DNA of 64,000 nucleotides from Prevotellaceae bacterium UBA1720 (GCA_002317475.1 DCIS01000122.1:1-64000), one strand, 5' to 3'; shown: positions 1-8,868, numbered from the stretch's first letter. Numbers and translations: made by a program. The notes: a model not told the origin generated them from the sequence alone.

Positions 1-96
1 ATGTAAATCTATCAAAGAACGATTATTTCTTTCGCAAAGAGTGAAAAAATTAACCCGCTCACATTCGGAGTAGGTTATGTTTTTCGTTTGCGAGTA

Positions 97-128
97 CAAA
101 GGTACGGCGAAATTTTGAACCCTCCAAA
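97..128 (-). promoter_or_regulatory. Bacteroidetes-type promoter for a gene off the left edge
   Basis: On the minus strand TTTG (125-128) is followed after 20 bases by TACCTTTG (97-104), a full match to the Bacteroidetes -33/-7 consensus TTTG / TAnnTTTG. It points leftwards out of the window. No start codon with an open frame is visible between it and position 1, so the gene it serves starts at or beyond the edge. Confidence 0.65.
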
Positions 129-221
129 TTTTCTTGCAACTTTTTTAGAAAAAAATTAAAAGTGGGGATAAAAAGATATCACCCTATACCTGTTTCACAT
201 GGTCTTTTATTGCCTACTTCC

Positions 222-303
222 TACGTACAAACACCGTATAAACAACGTATGAACACCGTACATCTACGTAGGCTGTACGTAGGCTGTACGGTATCTGTAC
301 GTA
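222..303 (+). repeat. 11-bp unit tandem array, copy 1
   Basis: After a leading TACGTA the array has three units of the type nnnnACCGTA (228-260), one 10-bp unit (261-270), then units of the type GGCTGTACGTA (271-281 and a 12-bp variant to 293) and a final TCTGTACGTA. Almost every unit ends in CGTA. The same two-part design recurs at 20782-20901 (reversed) and 46938-47035. It fills most of the gene-free stretch 129-372; nothing else is recognisable there. Confidence 0.85.
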
Positions 304-372
304 CAAAACGTGTCAACGTTCCTTCAAAACCCGAATCGCCTTATTACCTTATTATATATAAATGGGCGGTCA

Positions 373-1143
373 TCAAGAATCCTTTTGGGACATAGTAAGG
401 CGACAAATGCCACAAACACCCAAAACAAGCATCAAAGAAGATACCACAATAGCCGAAGTGGCGTCATAGAAGAAATCTGTCCACCTAGTATCTTCACCAT
501 AAGCCAACAACAGAAAGACTGCCAACCCATTATTCAAGATATGCAAGACTGAGCTCAGAACGATGTTGCCTGTTTTCCAATAAAGATAACCTAGAAGCAA
601 ACCCATGATGAACGCAAAAGGGATTTGAGCCGGATTGGCATGGATTAATCCAAAAGCAACGGAAGAAAACAGGATAGACACCATAGCACCTCCACCACGA
701 CGAAGCATCCAACCAATGATAGCCTCCCGGAAAACAAGTTCCTCCACAACCGGCGCCACGACAGCAAGCACTAGAACACCCCATGGCGTGTGTACCAAGT
801 TCATTGTCATTTCCGCATTATTATCCTCAAGGTCGAACTGTTCAGACAAAAGGTTCAGGCCGACAATTAAAAATAAGAAGAAAAAAAGAATGCCGAGAGA
901 CCGCCCCATAGATAACCGAGAGAAGTCAAATGTATCCTTCCAGCGAATCATTGACATCCCGGAGAGGACCGCAACCGTGAACGCACCAGACAAGACAGAG
1001 GACAACGACAGCATCAAAGTCGCATTGGCAATGCCCAAAACACGGAAAACCAACTGTACTAGAATAGAAATAGCCAGCATACTCGACACGAACACCAAGC
1101 AGGCCACAAACGGTTTAATAATCGTTTTCATCTTCATTGTCAA
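373..1143 (-). CDS. CPBP family intramembrane glutamic endopeptidase
   Basis: A 256-residue, very hydrophobic protein with about seven to eight membrane segments. It carries the CPBP (CAAX protease and bacteriocin processing, formerly Abi) signature: EELVFRE around residues 137-143, then FGLIHAN around 164-170 and HILNN near 203, which supply the catalytic Glu and the His residues. Relatives are Rce1-type intramembrane proteases; in bacteria their substrates are mostly unknown. It stands alone between an 11-bp repeat array downstream and a divergent flavoprotein gene. A minus-strand TATCTTFG-like -7 box (TATCTTTG) lies at 1195-1202. Fold family is clear; substrate cannot be inferred. Confidence 0.85.
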   Translation of the reverse strand: MTMKMKTIIKPFVACLVFVSSMLAISILVQLVFRVLGIANATLMLSLSSVLSGAFTVAVLSGMSMIRWKDTFDFSRLSMGRSLGILFFFLFLIVGLNLLSEQFDLEDNNAEMTMNLVHTPWGVLVLAVVAPVVEELVFREAIIGWMLRRGGGAMVSILFSSVAFGLIHANPAQIPFAFIMGLLLGYLYWKTGNIVLSSVLHILNNGLAVFLLLAYGEDTRWTDFFYDATSAIVVSSLMLVLGVCGICRLTMSQKDS

Positions 1144-1194
1144 AAGATCACAATAATTTCATGCAGGCAATATATTCCTACCACAAATCCACTA

Positions 1195-1202
1195 CAAAGA
1201 TA
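1195..1202 (-). promoter_or_regulatory. -7 box for the CPBP protease gene
   Basis: TATCTTTG on the minus strand fits TAnnTTTG and lies about 50 bases before the start codon at 1143. The expected -33 TTTG is only partial (GTTG at 1223-1226, 20-base spacer). Confidence 0.4.
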
Positions 1203-1241
1203 TAGGTATTTGAGGAGAAGACCAACGAAGTGGGAGATATT

Positions 1242-1273
1242 TTTGCCACTTCCTGTTTTTTTTCGTAACTTTG
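1242..1273 (+). promoter_or_regulatory. Promoter of the HI0933-type flavoprotein gene
   Basis: TTTG (1242-1245), a 20-base spacer and TAACTTTG (1266-1273) match the Bacteroidetes promoter exactly. The start codon follows 20 bases later, implying a very short leader. This decides the start at 1294 rather than the upstream in-frame ATG at 1210, which would lie before the promoter. Confidence 0.7.
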
Positions 1274-1293
1274 GCAAAAATAACTCTGACAGT

Positions 1294-2547
1294 ATGCATA
1301 TAGCCATTATTGGTGCAGGGGCTGCTGGATGTTTTTGCGCCATCAACCTGAAACGACAGTGTCCTGACCTCAATATCTCCATATACGAAGCAGGACGTAA
1401 AGCCTTAGCCAAAGTTGCCATCACCGGAGGTGGAAGGTGTAATCTGACGAACACTTTCAAACAGGTGAGCGACCTGAAACAAGTCTATCCTAGAGGAGAC
1501 AAACTCATGAAACGCGCTTTGATGAGGTTTAGCGAGAAAGATCTCTGCAACTGGTTTGAAGGGGAAGGAGTGAAACTGGTTGCCCAAGAAGACGAATGCA
1601 TCTTCCCTGCATCGCAGGACGCCATGCAGATAGTAAACACCTTACTTGGGAACATCCACAGGCTTGGCATAGCATTGCAGACAAGCCACAAGGTAACCCA
1701 AATAGAGCACAGCAAAGATGGAAGATATAGGTTGAGATTCCAAAACGAGGCACAGGGCGAAATACAAGCAGACTATGTGGTGGTTTGCAGTGGTGGACAT
1801 CCCACAAAAAAAGGATTTGAAATGTTTTCATCACTCGACTTGCAAGTCATCGCACCCCTACCCTCGCTCTTCACGCTAAACATTGCCGGCAATTGGCATC
1901 AGACACTGATGGGGACTGTAGTTGAAAACGCCAGTGTCATGATAGCCGGTACGAAATTCAAGAGTCACGGGGCGCTACTTCTCACCCATTGGGGAATGAG
2001 TGGTCCTGCCATACTAAAGTTGACCTCATACGCAGCAAGACACCTTGCCGAACAAAACTACAGAGGAAACCTCTTGATCAACTGGTTCGGCACATCAAGC
2101 GAAATAGAAATCAAACAGGAGCTGTCAACTTTCATGCGTGATTATCCTGCCCGACAAGTTACCAATGAGTACCCTCGCCATCTCAGTTCCAGACATTGGC
2201 ACTATCTGATAACGAAAAGCAACATCTCCGAGACACAGCGCTGGGGTACCATTAATTCCAAAGAATTCAATCGTCTGGTCACTACCCTGACGGCAGATCC
2301 CTATATGGTTACTGGCAAGTGTCCCTTTAAGGAAGAGTTTGTGACCTGTGGAGGAGTGGCACTCAGCAACATTAACATCAATACACTGGAAGCCAAGAAG
2401 CACCCTGGACTGTTCCTGGCAGGCGAAGTGCTTGATGTTGATGCTGTCACCGGCGGCTTCAATCTCCAGGCAGCCTGGTCTACAGGATACATTATCAGCC
2501 AGGAGATTGCATTACGATTGCAGGCTGATTCGACACCCCACATGTAA
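1294..2547 (+). CDS. HI0933/YhiN-type NAD(P)/FAD-dependent oxidoreductase
   Basis: About 417 residues from ATG 1294. The protein opens directly with the Rossmann FAD-binding motif IIGAGAAGCFCAINL, then KVAITGGGRCNLTN, a second family hallmark. VVCSGGHPTKKG and, near the C-terminus, LFLAGEVLDVDAVTGGFNLQ complete the HI0933-like (BaiN / aminoacetone oxidase) family signature. These are soluble flavoproteins whose physiological substrate is generally unknown. The frame stays open upstream to 1210, but that extension is unrelated to the family and overlaps the promoter. The gene is followed 73 bases later by the desulfidase-like gene, which has its own promoter. Confidence 0.88.
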   Translation: MHIAIIGAGAAGCFCAINLKRQCPDLNISIYEAGRKALAKVAITGGGRCNLTNTFKQVSDLKQVYPRGDKLMKRALMRFSEKDLCNWFEGEGVKLVAQEDECIFPASQDAMQIVNTLLGNIHRLGIALQTSHKVTQIEHSKDGRYRLRFQNEAQGEIQADYVVVCSGGHPTKKGFEMFSSLDLQVIAPLPSLFTLNIAGNWHQTLMGTVVENASVMIAGTKFKSHGALLLTHWGMSGPAILKLTSYAARHLAEQNYRGNLLINWFGTSSEIEIKQELSTFMRDYPARQVTNEYPRHLSSRHWHYLITKSNISETQRWGTINSKEFNRLVTTLTADPYMVTGKCPFKEEFVTCGGVALSNININTLEAKKHPGLFLAGEVLDVDAVTGGFNLQAAWSTGYIISQEIALRLQADSTPHM

Positions 2548-2563
2548 ATATTCTGCACTTTCG

Positions 2564-2594
2564 TTTGAAGCATGGAAAAATATCCCTAACTTTG
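2564..2594 (+). promoter_or_regulatory. Promoter of the serine dehydratase-like gene
   Basis: TTTG (2564-2567), 19-base spacer, TAACTTTG (2587-2594); ATG follows at 2621. Consensus match to Bacteroidetes promoters. Confidence 0.65.
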
Positions 2595-2620
2595 TACCAG
2601 AAATATAAAAGACTACCCAA

Positions 2621-3928
2621 ATGATAGAGAAGGAAGAACGCCAAAGAATCATCAAGCTTATCAAACGTGAGGTTGTTCCCGCCATTGGCTGTACAGAACC
2701 CATGGCAGTGGCACTTTGCGTAGCCAAAGCCACTGAGCTCTTAGGAAAAAAACCAGAGCACATCCAAGCACTTCTCAGTGCCAACATTTTGAAGAATGCG
2801 ATGGGAGTAGGCATTCCCGGAACAGGCATGATAGGTCTACCTATCGCCATTGCACTTGGTGCATTGGTGGGCAAGAGCGAATATGGGCTGGAGGTACTAC
2901 GTGACAGTTCAAAGGAGGCTGTTGAAGAAGGAAAACGATACATTGACGAGAAACGCATTCAGGTCAGTCTAAAGGATGGCATTTCCGAGAAACTCTACAT
3001 CGAGTTAACCTGCCAGACTGGTGAGCAGAAAGCCACAGCGATCATCGCTGGCACACACACTAATTTCGTTTACCTCAGTACCCAGAACGGCGATGACGAA
3101 CCCACTGTACTATTGAATCAGCAAACGGAAAGCAAGGACGAAGTTCAAGAGGATGAAATGGGGTTGACCCTCAGAAAAGTGTATGAGTTTGCCACAACAA
3201 CCCCTCTTGAAGAGATTGATTTTATCAACGAAGCTCGCAGACTCAACGAACAGGCTTCGCAAGAAGCCCTCAAAGGCAACTACGGGCATTCGCTCGGCAA
3301 AACCCTGAGCCGACCTCTCGGAAGGGGCATCATGGGTGACAGCATCTTCTCACATATTCTCTCAGCTACCAGTAGCGCATGTGATGCACGTATGGCAGGT
3401 GCCATGATACCTGTCATGAGCAACTCCGGTAGTGGCAATCAAGGTATTGCAGCTACGATGCCTGTTGTGGTCTTTGCTGAGGAAAACCACAACACAAACG
3501 AAGAACTGACAAGAGCACTAACAATGAGCCACTTAGCCGCCATCTACATTAAGCTGAGTCTGGGTAGACTAAGTGCTCTCTGTGGATGTGTCGTTGCCTC
3601 GACAGGAAGTAGTTGTGGCATCACATACTTAATGGGAGGCAGTTATGAGCAGGTTGCTTTCAGTGTAAAGAATATGATTGCCAACCTTGCCGGCATGGTT
3701 TGTGATGGTGCAAAACCCAGTTGTGCATTGAAGGTTTCAAGCGGCGTATCTACCGCTATCCTGTCTGCCATGCTTGCCATCCAAAACAGACATGTAACTT
3801 CGGCTGAAGGTCTGATCGAAGATGATGTGGACCGTTGTATACACAACCTCACCAGAATGGGTTCTGAAGGCATGAACGAGACAGACCGTCTGGTGCTGGA
3901 CATTATGACCCACAAAAAGAACAAGTAG
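2621..3928 (+). CDS. L-cysteine desulfidase / L-serine dehydratase-like protein (UPF0597 family)
   Basis: A 435-residue soluble protein of the UPF0597 (YhaM/CyuA) family, related to the alpha chain of Fe-S L-serine dehydratases. Visible hallmarks are VVPAIGCTEPMAVAL near residue 16-30, SNSGSGNQGIAATMP in the middle, and the cysteine-rich C-terminal part (LCGCVVAS, SSCGITY, MVCDGAKPSCALK), which provides likely [4Fe-4S] ligands. Characterised relatives break down L-cysteine to pyruvate, ammonia and sulfide; some annotations call the family serine dehydratase, and sequence alone does not decide. The stop codon shares one base with the GTG start of the next gene (TAGTG), so the two are probably co-translated. 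Confidence 0.85.
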   Translation: MIEKEERQRIIKLIKREVVPAIGCTEPMAVALCVAKATELLGKKPEHIQALLSANILKNAMGVGIPGTGMIGLPIAIALGALVGKSEYGLEVLRDSSKEAVEEGKRYIDEKRIQVSLKDGISEKLYIELTCQTGEQKATAIIAGTHTNFVYLSTQNGDDEPTVLLNQQTESKDEVQEDEMGLTLRKVYEFATTTPLEEIDFINEARRLNEQASQEALKGNYGHSLGKTLSRPLGRGIMGDSIFSHILSATSSACDARMAGAMIPVMSNSGSGNQGIAATMPVVVFAEENHNTNEELTRALTMSHLAAIYIKLSLGRLSALCGCVVASTGSSCGITYLMGGSYEQVAFSVKNMIANLAGMVCDGAKPSCALKVSSGVSTAILSAMLAIQNRHVTSAEGLIEDDVDRCIHNLTRMGSEGMNETDRLVLDIMTHKKNK

Positions 3929-5298
3929 TGTTACACCCTATCGTCAGCAATCTTCCATCTCCAGAGCAGTTCACCTATCCTCACTGCTACACCCCTCATC
4001 CTCTATGCATCCTCGCTGCCGAAGAGGTCAAGCATTATTTGTCTTCACATCAGGAATGGGCAGAGGAAATAGGCCGAGGAAAGATGTTTGGCGTACTGGT
4101 TTGCGAATGCGACTCATCTGATAACAGCCAAACAGGAAAGGGTATCCAACGCGGATTTCTGGCAGCCTTCTCAGGGACTTTAGATCGCAAGACACAACAT
4201 ACATATTTTGTCCCACCCGTCTTTGACCTCATGGCTCCTGGCAGTTATTTCAAAGAGGAAGAAGCTGCTATCAGTCAAATCAATGCCCGTATCCAGGAAA
4301 ACGACTCTTCCGACTTGCGTGCCGAACGCAAGACTCGCTCCATAGCTCTCCAAAGATGGCTTTTCTCACAATACCATTTACTGAACGCGAAAGGCGTAGA
4401 AGCAGAAATGCTTTCACTATTTGAAGGCATCATCCCCCCATCCGGCACTGGAGATTGTTGCGCCCCGAAACTACTTCAGGCAGCCTACAATATGCACCTC
4501 AAACCACTCTGTATGGCAGAATTCTGGATGGGAGCCTCTCCCAAGGAAGAGATCAGAAAGGAAGGCAATTTCTACCCAGCCTGTAGCGCCAAATGCAAAC
4601 CGCTGCTGAGACACATGCTACAAGGACTGAATGTTGAGCCTAACCCTTTACTACAGACCATCAGTGAAAAGATGACCATTGTATACGAGGATGAAGATAT
4701 CGTTGTCATCAACAAACCTTCAGGTATGCTGGCTGTTCCAGGCAAAGACCCTTTGCCCTCTGTACAAGAAGAGATCAAAGAGCAATATCCTCATGCAGAA
4801 GGACCGCTGATCGCACATCGCCTTGACATGGACACATCAGGATTGATGGTGCTAGCACTCAACAACAACACCTACCATAATCTGCAGGACCAATTCCTAC
4901 ATCACAAGGTGCAGAAAAGATACTCGGCCTTAGTTGACGGAGTATTACCTGTCGGCCAAAAAGGACGTATTGACCTACCCATTTGTCCCGACATCACAGA
5001 TCGGCCACGCCAAATGGTGAATTATGAATACGGCAAACGAGCCATCACCGAATATAAGGTGGTAGCAAGCAATGGCAGCCAATCACTCCTGCACCTTTGG
5101 CCACATACAGGCAGAACACACCAATTACGCGTTCATTTAGCTCATCCTTCAGGATTGGGCACCCCCATCGTAGGAGACAGACTCTATGGACATGCAGGAA
5201 AAAGACTTATGCTACATGCAGAAGAACTGAGTTTCACACATCCCTCTACAGGCGAAAGCATCTCTTTCTGTCAGCCGTGCAACGGACTACAGCTCTAG
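3928..5298 (+). CDS. RluA-family pseudouridine synthase with long N-terminal extension
   Basis: 456 residues, starting with GTG that overlaps the previous stop codon by one base; no better ATG is nearby. The C-terminal half (about residues 245-450) is a standard RluA-type catalytic domain: INKPSGMLAVPGK, then AHRLDMDTSGLMVLA with the catalytic Asp, and HTGRTHQLRVHLAH. It isomerises uridine to pseudouridine in rRNA or tRNA. The N-terminal 240 residues are not part of the core fold; long forms like this are usual in Bacteroidales. Which RNA position is modified cannot be read from sequence. Its stop lies only 4 bases from the stop of the convergent comEC gene. Confidence 0.88.
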   Translation: MLHPIVSNLPSPEQFTYPHCYTPHPLCILAAEEVKHYLSSHQEWAEEIGRGKMFGVLVCECDSSDNSQTGKGIQRGFLAAFSGTLDRKTQHTYFVPPVFDLMAPGSYFKEEEAAISQINARIQENDSSDLRAERKTRSIALQRWLFSQYHLLNAKGVEAEMLSLFEGIIPPSGTGDCCAPKLLQAAYNMHLKPLCMAEFWMGASPKEEIRKEGNFYPACSAKCKPLLRHMLQGLNVEPNPLLQTISEKMTIVYEDEDIVVINKPSGMLAVPGKDPLPSVQEEIKEQYPHAEGPLIAHRLDMDTSGLMVLALNNNTYHNLQDQFLHHKVQKRYSALVDGVLPVGQKGRIDLPICPDITDRPRQMVNYEYGKRAITEYKVVASNGSQSLLHLWPHTGRTHQLRVHLAHPSGLGTPIVGDRLYGHAGKRLMLHAEELSFTHPSTGESISFCQPCNGLQL

Positions 5299-5302
5299 TA
5301 AT

Positions 5303-6547
5303 CTAAACCAGGCAAAGCAACACCAATATTCCCACTATCTCCAAAAGGCAATAGTATTGTACCTTTCGAGTTGCCTGCATTCCCACTCCCATCACAAATA
5401 TCAGGATGTAGAGCAGAAGTACATGACCAATGTGAATTTCTGGTACTCTCATTGTGCTTCCAGGCAACATTCCTGCAAAATCAAGCATTGCATTCTCCAA
5501 CCCCATGAACCAGTTCAAGGCAAATGACAGGGAATGAGACACCAACTCTATGTTCACAAGGCAAAAGAACAACAGGGCCAGTCCCAGATAGAGCAAAATG
5601 GTGGTCATAGGCACCAGGATAATGCTGACAAGAGGTTGCCATGGTTGGAATTGATGGAAATATAACAAACACAGGGGCATTGTTCCAAACCAGGCAGAGA
5701 GCGACACTGCTGACAGTTGCCATAAGCGACGCAAGAAACTACCCATACGAGAGGTTGGAAAACTATAATAAGGGACAATCTCCGATATCACAGGGCAAAG
5801 CCAAATCAGCGCACCAACAGCGGCGAAACTGAGTTGGGTGCCAATATCAAAAAGAGACATAGGGTCAAGAAGCAACATTAATAACAGTGTATTGGCCAGT
5901 GTTATACTGCCATGACTTCTGGATGTGGCAAACAGATTTAAATAAAACAAAGTTGTCATCAGCATGGCACGCAGCAAAGACTGTGGCATACCCGCCATCA
6001 AGCAGTAACTCCACAACAAGATCAATGAAGCTATGAGAATCGGCCAACGCCAACGAGAAAAACGGGCCCTCCTCAAGAACAAGAATGAAAGGATAGCAAT
6101 AAAAATGCCTAGATGAAGACCTGACAGAGCCAGCAAATGCTGCACTCCAGCACCACGAAATCGCATCTTTTGCTCTTGCGTCAAGGGTTCTCTGTCTCCC
6201 AACAACATTGCATTCAATACTGCCACATTTTCTTCGCTCAAGCCACTGTCAAGCAAACACTTCCTGACGTAGTCCGATGAACGCTTGGAGAACCGTACCA
6301 CCAATGTAGGAGAATCATCTGCAATGCGTTGCTCTGTCATCTGTTGTCGCATAGTACACCACATGGCTCCTACCAAAATGACATTAAAACCTAAAGTAAA
6401 CCAAGGACTTCCTTTACGCCAGAACTGCAAAAGAAGCATCACGAATCCTAACGACAAAGCTACAAGCATCCAAGACCATGATAAATGGAAAAGACTTGCC
6501 GTGGCTATTCCTACTGCTAAACTGATGACTGTGACCCACTGCAACAT
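5303..6547 (-). CDS. ComEC/Rec2-family membrane channel protein (short form)
   Basis: 414 residues, polytopic. The competence domain is clear: an LLGDREPLTQEQKMRFRGAG stretch followed by HLLALSGLHLGIF around residues 133-150, the ComEC hallmark, and then many membrane helices. ComEC forms the inner-membrane channel for incoming single-stranded DNA. Compared with full-length ComEC the extracellular OB-like N-terminal domain is much reduced (two N-terminal helices plus about 50 residues) and there is no C-terminal metallo-beta-lactamase domain. It is the last gene of the lrp-folA-FKBP-trmO run, 38 bases after trmO. Confidence 0.85.
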   Translation of the reverse strand: MLQWVTVISLAVGIATASLFHLSWSWMLVALSLGFVMLLLQFWRKGSPWFTLGFNVILVGAMWCTMRQQMTEQRIADDSPTLVVRFSKRSSDYVRKCLLDSGLSEENVAVLNAMLLGDREPLTQEQKMRFRGAGVQHLLALSGLHLGIFIAILSFLFLRRARFSRWRWPILIASLILLWSYCLMAGMPQSLLRAMLMTTLFYLNLFATSRSHGSITLANTLLLMLLLDPMSLFDIGTQLSFAAVGALIWLCPVISEIVPYYSFPTSRMGSFLRRLWQLSAVSLSAWFGTMPLCLLYFHQFQPWQPLVSIILVPMTTILLYLGLALLFFCLVNIELVSHSLSFALNWFMGLENAMLDFAGMLPGSTMRVPEIHIGHVLLLYILIFVMGVGMQATRKVQYYCLLEIVGILVLLCLV

Positions 6548-6585
6548 AACCTAACCACAAAACCTCAACTTGATCATGAAAAAAA

Positions 6586-7263
6586 TTAAGAGATTTCAAG
6601 GACTTTAAGCAGCTTATCTACCACCAAAAATCGTACCTCAAACCCTGCATATTCCATCGTGTAAATGCGTGAGGCATCATTCTGATAGTGTGGACGAGGA
6701 TCTTGGGCAAGAACTTCACGTAAAGCATCTATCTGTACTGGAGTCAATTTAACTTTCAACTCCCCCGGCATCTGTACCTCCAATGGATCTATCTGATTAT
6801 TCATCTGTTCCGCGAAACCACCCGTTGCCTCGGGATGGGAATCGGTAAAAGGCAGATAGGGCTTGATATCAAATATAGGAGTGCCGTTCATCAAATCAGC
6901 ACCACTTACCCAGAGAAGAGGACCATGGGGTGACTGCCACTCGATACGCTCTAACTTAACCGAACTCAATCCTATGGGATTAGGTCGAAAAGGAGAACGA
7001 GTAGCCCACACTCCCATACGAACATTACCCCCCAAGCGTGGGGGACGAACAGTTGGAGACCATTCTCCCTCAGGACGATGCGCCTCAGAAAAGTCCCACA
7101 GAAGCCAAATATGGGAATAGCCCTCCAATCCCCTGAATGCGTCAACATTACGATATTCCGGGAGGAATTCAATGTAACCTAGGCTATTGGGTGATAGACC
7201 GCTTTGACGTGGCACACCAAACTTGGTCGTAAAATCCGTATGGATATGAGCTATTGGGTTCAT
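6586..7263 (-). CDS. trmO: tRNA (N6-threonylcarbamoyladenosine37-N6)-methyltransferase TrmO
   Basis: 225 residues of the TrmO/TsaA (formerly YaeB, UPF0066) family, which adds a methyl group to t6A37 in some tRNAs using SAM. Family motifs seen: GLEGYSHIWLLWDFSE (about 43-58), RMGVWATRSPFRPNPIGLSS (about 81-100), VSGADLMNGTPIFDIKPYLP (about 118-137). The C-terminal 70 residues match the usual extra small domain. Second to last gene of the lrp run, between the FKBP gene (50-base gap) and comEC (38-base gap). Confidence 0.9.
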   Translation of the reverse strand: MNPIAHIHTDFTTKFGVPRQSGLSPNSLGYIEFLPEYRNVDAFRGLEGYSHIWLLWDFSEAHRPEGEWSPTVRPPRLGGNVRMGVWATRSPFRPNPIGLSSVKLERIEWQSPHGPLLWVSGADLMNGTPIFDIKPYLPFTDSHPEATGGFAEQMNNQIDPLEVQMPGELKVKLTPVQIDALREVLAQDPRPHYQNDASRIYTMEYAGFEVRFLVVDKLLKVLEIS

Positions 7264-7313
7264 GGAAATCTCTTCGACTCTTTATCTCGTTGACTAGTTA
7301 TTAAGCTAGCCTA

Positions 7314-7718
7314 TCATCCGATGCTGATTAACTTGATCTCAAAAATAAGCGTAGAACCTCCGGGAATCACATTGTCACCACGCATGCCGTAGCCCATTTC
7401 GGCTGGAATATAAACCATCCAATGATCACCTATATGCATATTGACAAGCGCAATTTGAAAACCGCCAATCAGCTCGTTCACACGAAATGCTTCAGGATAT
7501 CCCCTTAAAAAAGCATCATCAAAGACCTTCCCAGTAATTAGTGAACCACGGTAATAGCAAGAAACTATACTGCGTGGGGTGACGGTTCCTGTACCATCTC
7601 CTTCCTCGACAACCTTGTATAAGACACCCCCTCTAAGTTCCTTGATTCCTTCTTCCTTACGAATATCTTCAAGGAATATGGTATTTTGTTTGATGTACTG
7701 TTCCTTTTTCTTTGCCAC
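7314..7718 (-). CDS. FKBP-type peptidyl-prolyl cis-trans isomerase
   Basis: 134 residues, a single FKBP domain: VLYKVVEEGDGT, VSCYYRGSLITGKVFDDAF, VNELIGGFQIALVNMHIGDHW, VYIPAEMGYGMRG and PGGSTLIFEIKLI are the standard strands and active-site segments. It catalyses prolyl peptide-bond isomerisation. There is no signal peptide or lipobox, unlike most Bacteroidales FKBPs, so it is probably cytoplasmic. Start 15 bases after the folA stop suggests one transcript with lrp and folA. Confidence 0.9.
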   Translation of the reverse strand: MAKKKEQYIKQNTIFLEDIRKEEGIKELRGGVLYKVVEEGDGTGTVTPRSIVSCYYRGSLITGKVFDDAFLRGYPEAFRVNELIGGFQIALVNMHIGDHWMVYIPAEMGYGMRGDNVIPGGSTLIFEIKLISIG

Positions 7719-7733
7719 GTCGTCTTTGAAATA

Positions 7734-8228
7734 TTAAGCATCTGCCTTTCGCAGATAATCAACAAAACGGAAAGTAAATGGATGTTTTTCGTCTATCTCA
7801 TGACATTGTACCTGTGTTGCTTCCCACTCGGAATGATCAAATTCAGGAAAGAAGGCGTCAGCCTGTTCTGGAACGTTGTCTACCTCTGTGAGGCAAAGAC
7901 GATTGGCATAAGGTAGGGCCTCTTTGTAAACACTTGCACCACCGATAATGTAGATGTCTTCATTGGGCGCACACGAATTCAAAGCCTCCTCCAAGGATGC
8001 AAAAACCTCAGCTCCAGGAATGGTTGTATGCTGTCGAGTTAATACCACGTTACGGCGATTAGGAAGAGGTCCCTTGGGGAAAGATTCAAAAGTGAGCCTA
8101 CCCATGATGATGGTATGTCCAGTAGTGAGCGTGCGGAAACGCTTCATATCATCGGGCAACCAATAGATGAGTTTGTTATGATTGCCAATAGCCAAATTCT
8201 CCGCAACAGCAGCAATTAATGTAATCAT
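7734..8228 (-). CDS. folA: Dihydrofolate reductase
   Basis: 164 residues, full length for bacterial DHFR. It shows ITLIAAVAENLAIG at the N-terminus, WLPDDMKRFRTLTTGHTIIMGR with the substrate-binding acidic residue, SFPKGPLPNRRNVVLTR and YIIGGASVYKEALP. It reduces dihydrofolate to tetrahydrofolate with NADPH. The start codon overlaps the lrp stop by four bases (ATGA), so it is translationally coupled to the regulator. The dTMP synthase gene thyA, its usual metabolic partner and often its neighbour, is 24 kb away here. Confidence 0.95.
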   Translation of the reverse strand: MITLIAAVAENLAIGNHNKLIYWLPDDMKRFRTLTTGHTIIMGRLTFESFPKGPLPNRRNVVLTRQHTTIPGAEVFASLEEALNSCAPNEDIYIIGGASVYKEALPYANRLCLTEVDNVPEQADAFFPEFDHSEWEATQVQCHEIDEKHPFTFRFVDYLRKADA

Positions 8229-8686
8229 TGTGGGATGGGCATTTGACGCTTTATGGCCTCATTGAATGATATTATAGTCTCAGAACGCTGAATGCCCATT
8301 GGCTGCAACTGTCCGTGAATAATACTCAAAAGATGATGATTGTCACGTGCATAAATCTTCAGAAACATATCATAGTCACCAGTTGTGAAATGGCACTCAA
8401 CGACTTCTGGAATCTTTTTTAGACACTCCACTACACGAGAACAGTCTGTGGGATCCTTCAGGAAGATACCAACAAATGCACATGTGCTGTAGCCGATCAT
8501 TTCGGGATCAAGCGTAAACTCCGAACCTTTAATAATACCCAACTGGGTGAGTTTCTGTATACGCTGATGTATTGCTGCACCTGACACGTCACACACACGT
8601 GCTACCTCAAGGAAGGGGATGCGGGCATTATCTGCAATAATAGAAAGAATCTTGCGATCCAACTCGTCAATATTAGGTTGTGTCAT
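8225..8686 (-). CDS. Lrp/AsnC-family transcriptional regulator
   Basis: 153 residues: N-terminal winged helix-turn-helix (LDRKILSIIADNARIPFLEVARVCDVSGAAIHQR region, about residues 8-45) followed by an effector-binding RAM/AsnC domain (YSTCAFVGIFL, VVECHFTTGDYDMFLKIYARD). The family senses amino acids and acts as dimers or octamers. It heads the minus-strand run lrp-folA-FKBP-trmO-comEC and has a consensus promoter just upstream. Which amino acid it senses, and whether it controls its own operon, cannot be told. Confidence 0.92.
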   Translation of the reverse strand: MTQPNIDELDRKILSIIADNARIPFLEVARVCDVSGAAIHQRIQKLTQLGIIKGSEFTLDPEMIGYSTCAFVGIFLKDPTDCSRVVECLKKIPEVVECHFTTGDYDMFLKIYARDNHHLLSIIHGQLQPMGIQRSETIISFNEAIKRQMPIPQ

Positions 8687-8707
8687 AATATATTGAATTT
8701 ATGAAAG

Positions 8708-8739
8708 CAAAGTTACAAATTAACAATAAAACAACCAAA
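8708..8739 (-). promoter_or_regulatory. Promoter of the lrp-folA operon
   Basis: On the minus strand TTTG (8736-8739), 20-base spacer, TAACTTTG (8708-8715), ending 22 bases before the lrp start codon. Exact match to the Bacteroidetes consensus. Confidence 0.7.
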
Positions 8740-8813
8740 CATTATTGCAAAATAAAACCAAAAGCTGCCGCAGAAAGATAAAATCTTAAGTCAAGAACCC
8801 AAAATACTAAACA

Positions 8814-8846
8814 GAAAAAAGCGGTGATATATCATTATACCACCGC
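8814..8846 (-). terminator. Intrinsic terminator of the exb operon
   Basis: Read on the minus strand: a near-perfect hairpin with GCGGTG / CACCGC arms extended by TATA pairs (8821-8846), followed by a run of T (8814-8820). It lies 23 bases after the stop of the second exbD. Confidence 0.85.
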
Positions 8847-8868
8847 CTAATTTTATGATTGGAGTAAA

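Noticed and set aside
222..303. CRISPR array
   Set aside because: Units are 11 bp without separate spacers and there are no cas genes; simple tandem repeats instead. The same holds for the 10-bp CCTAGG arrays.
162..552. Short plus-strand frames over the 11-bp array
   Set aside because: They translate the repeat array and the antisense of the CPBP gene; no ribosome-binding site.
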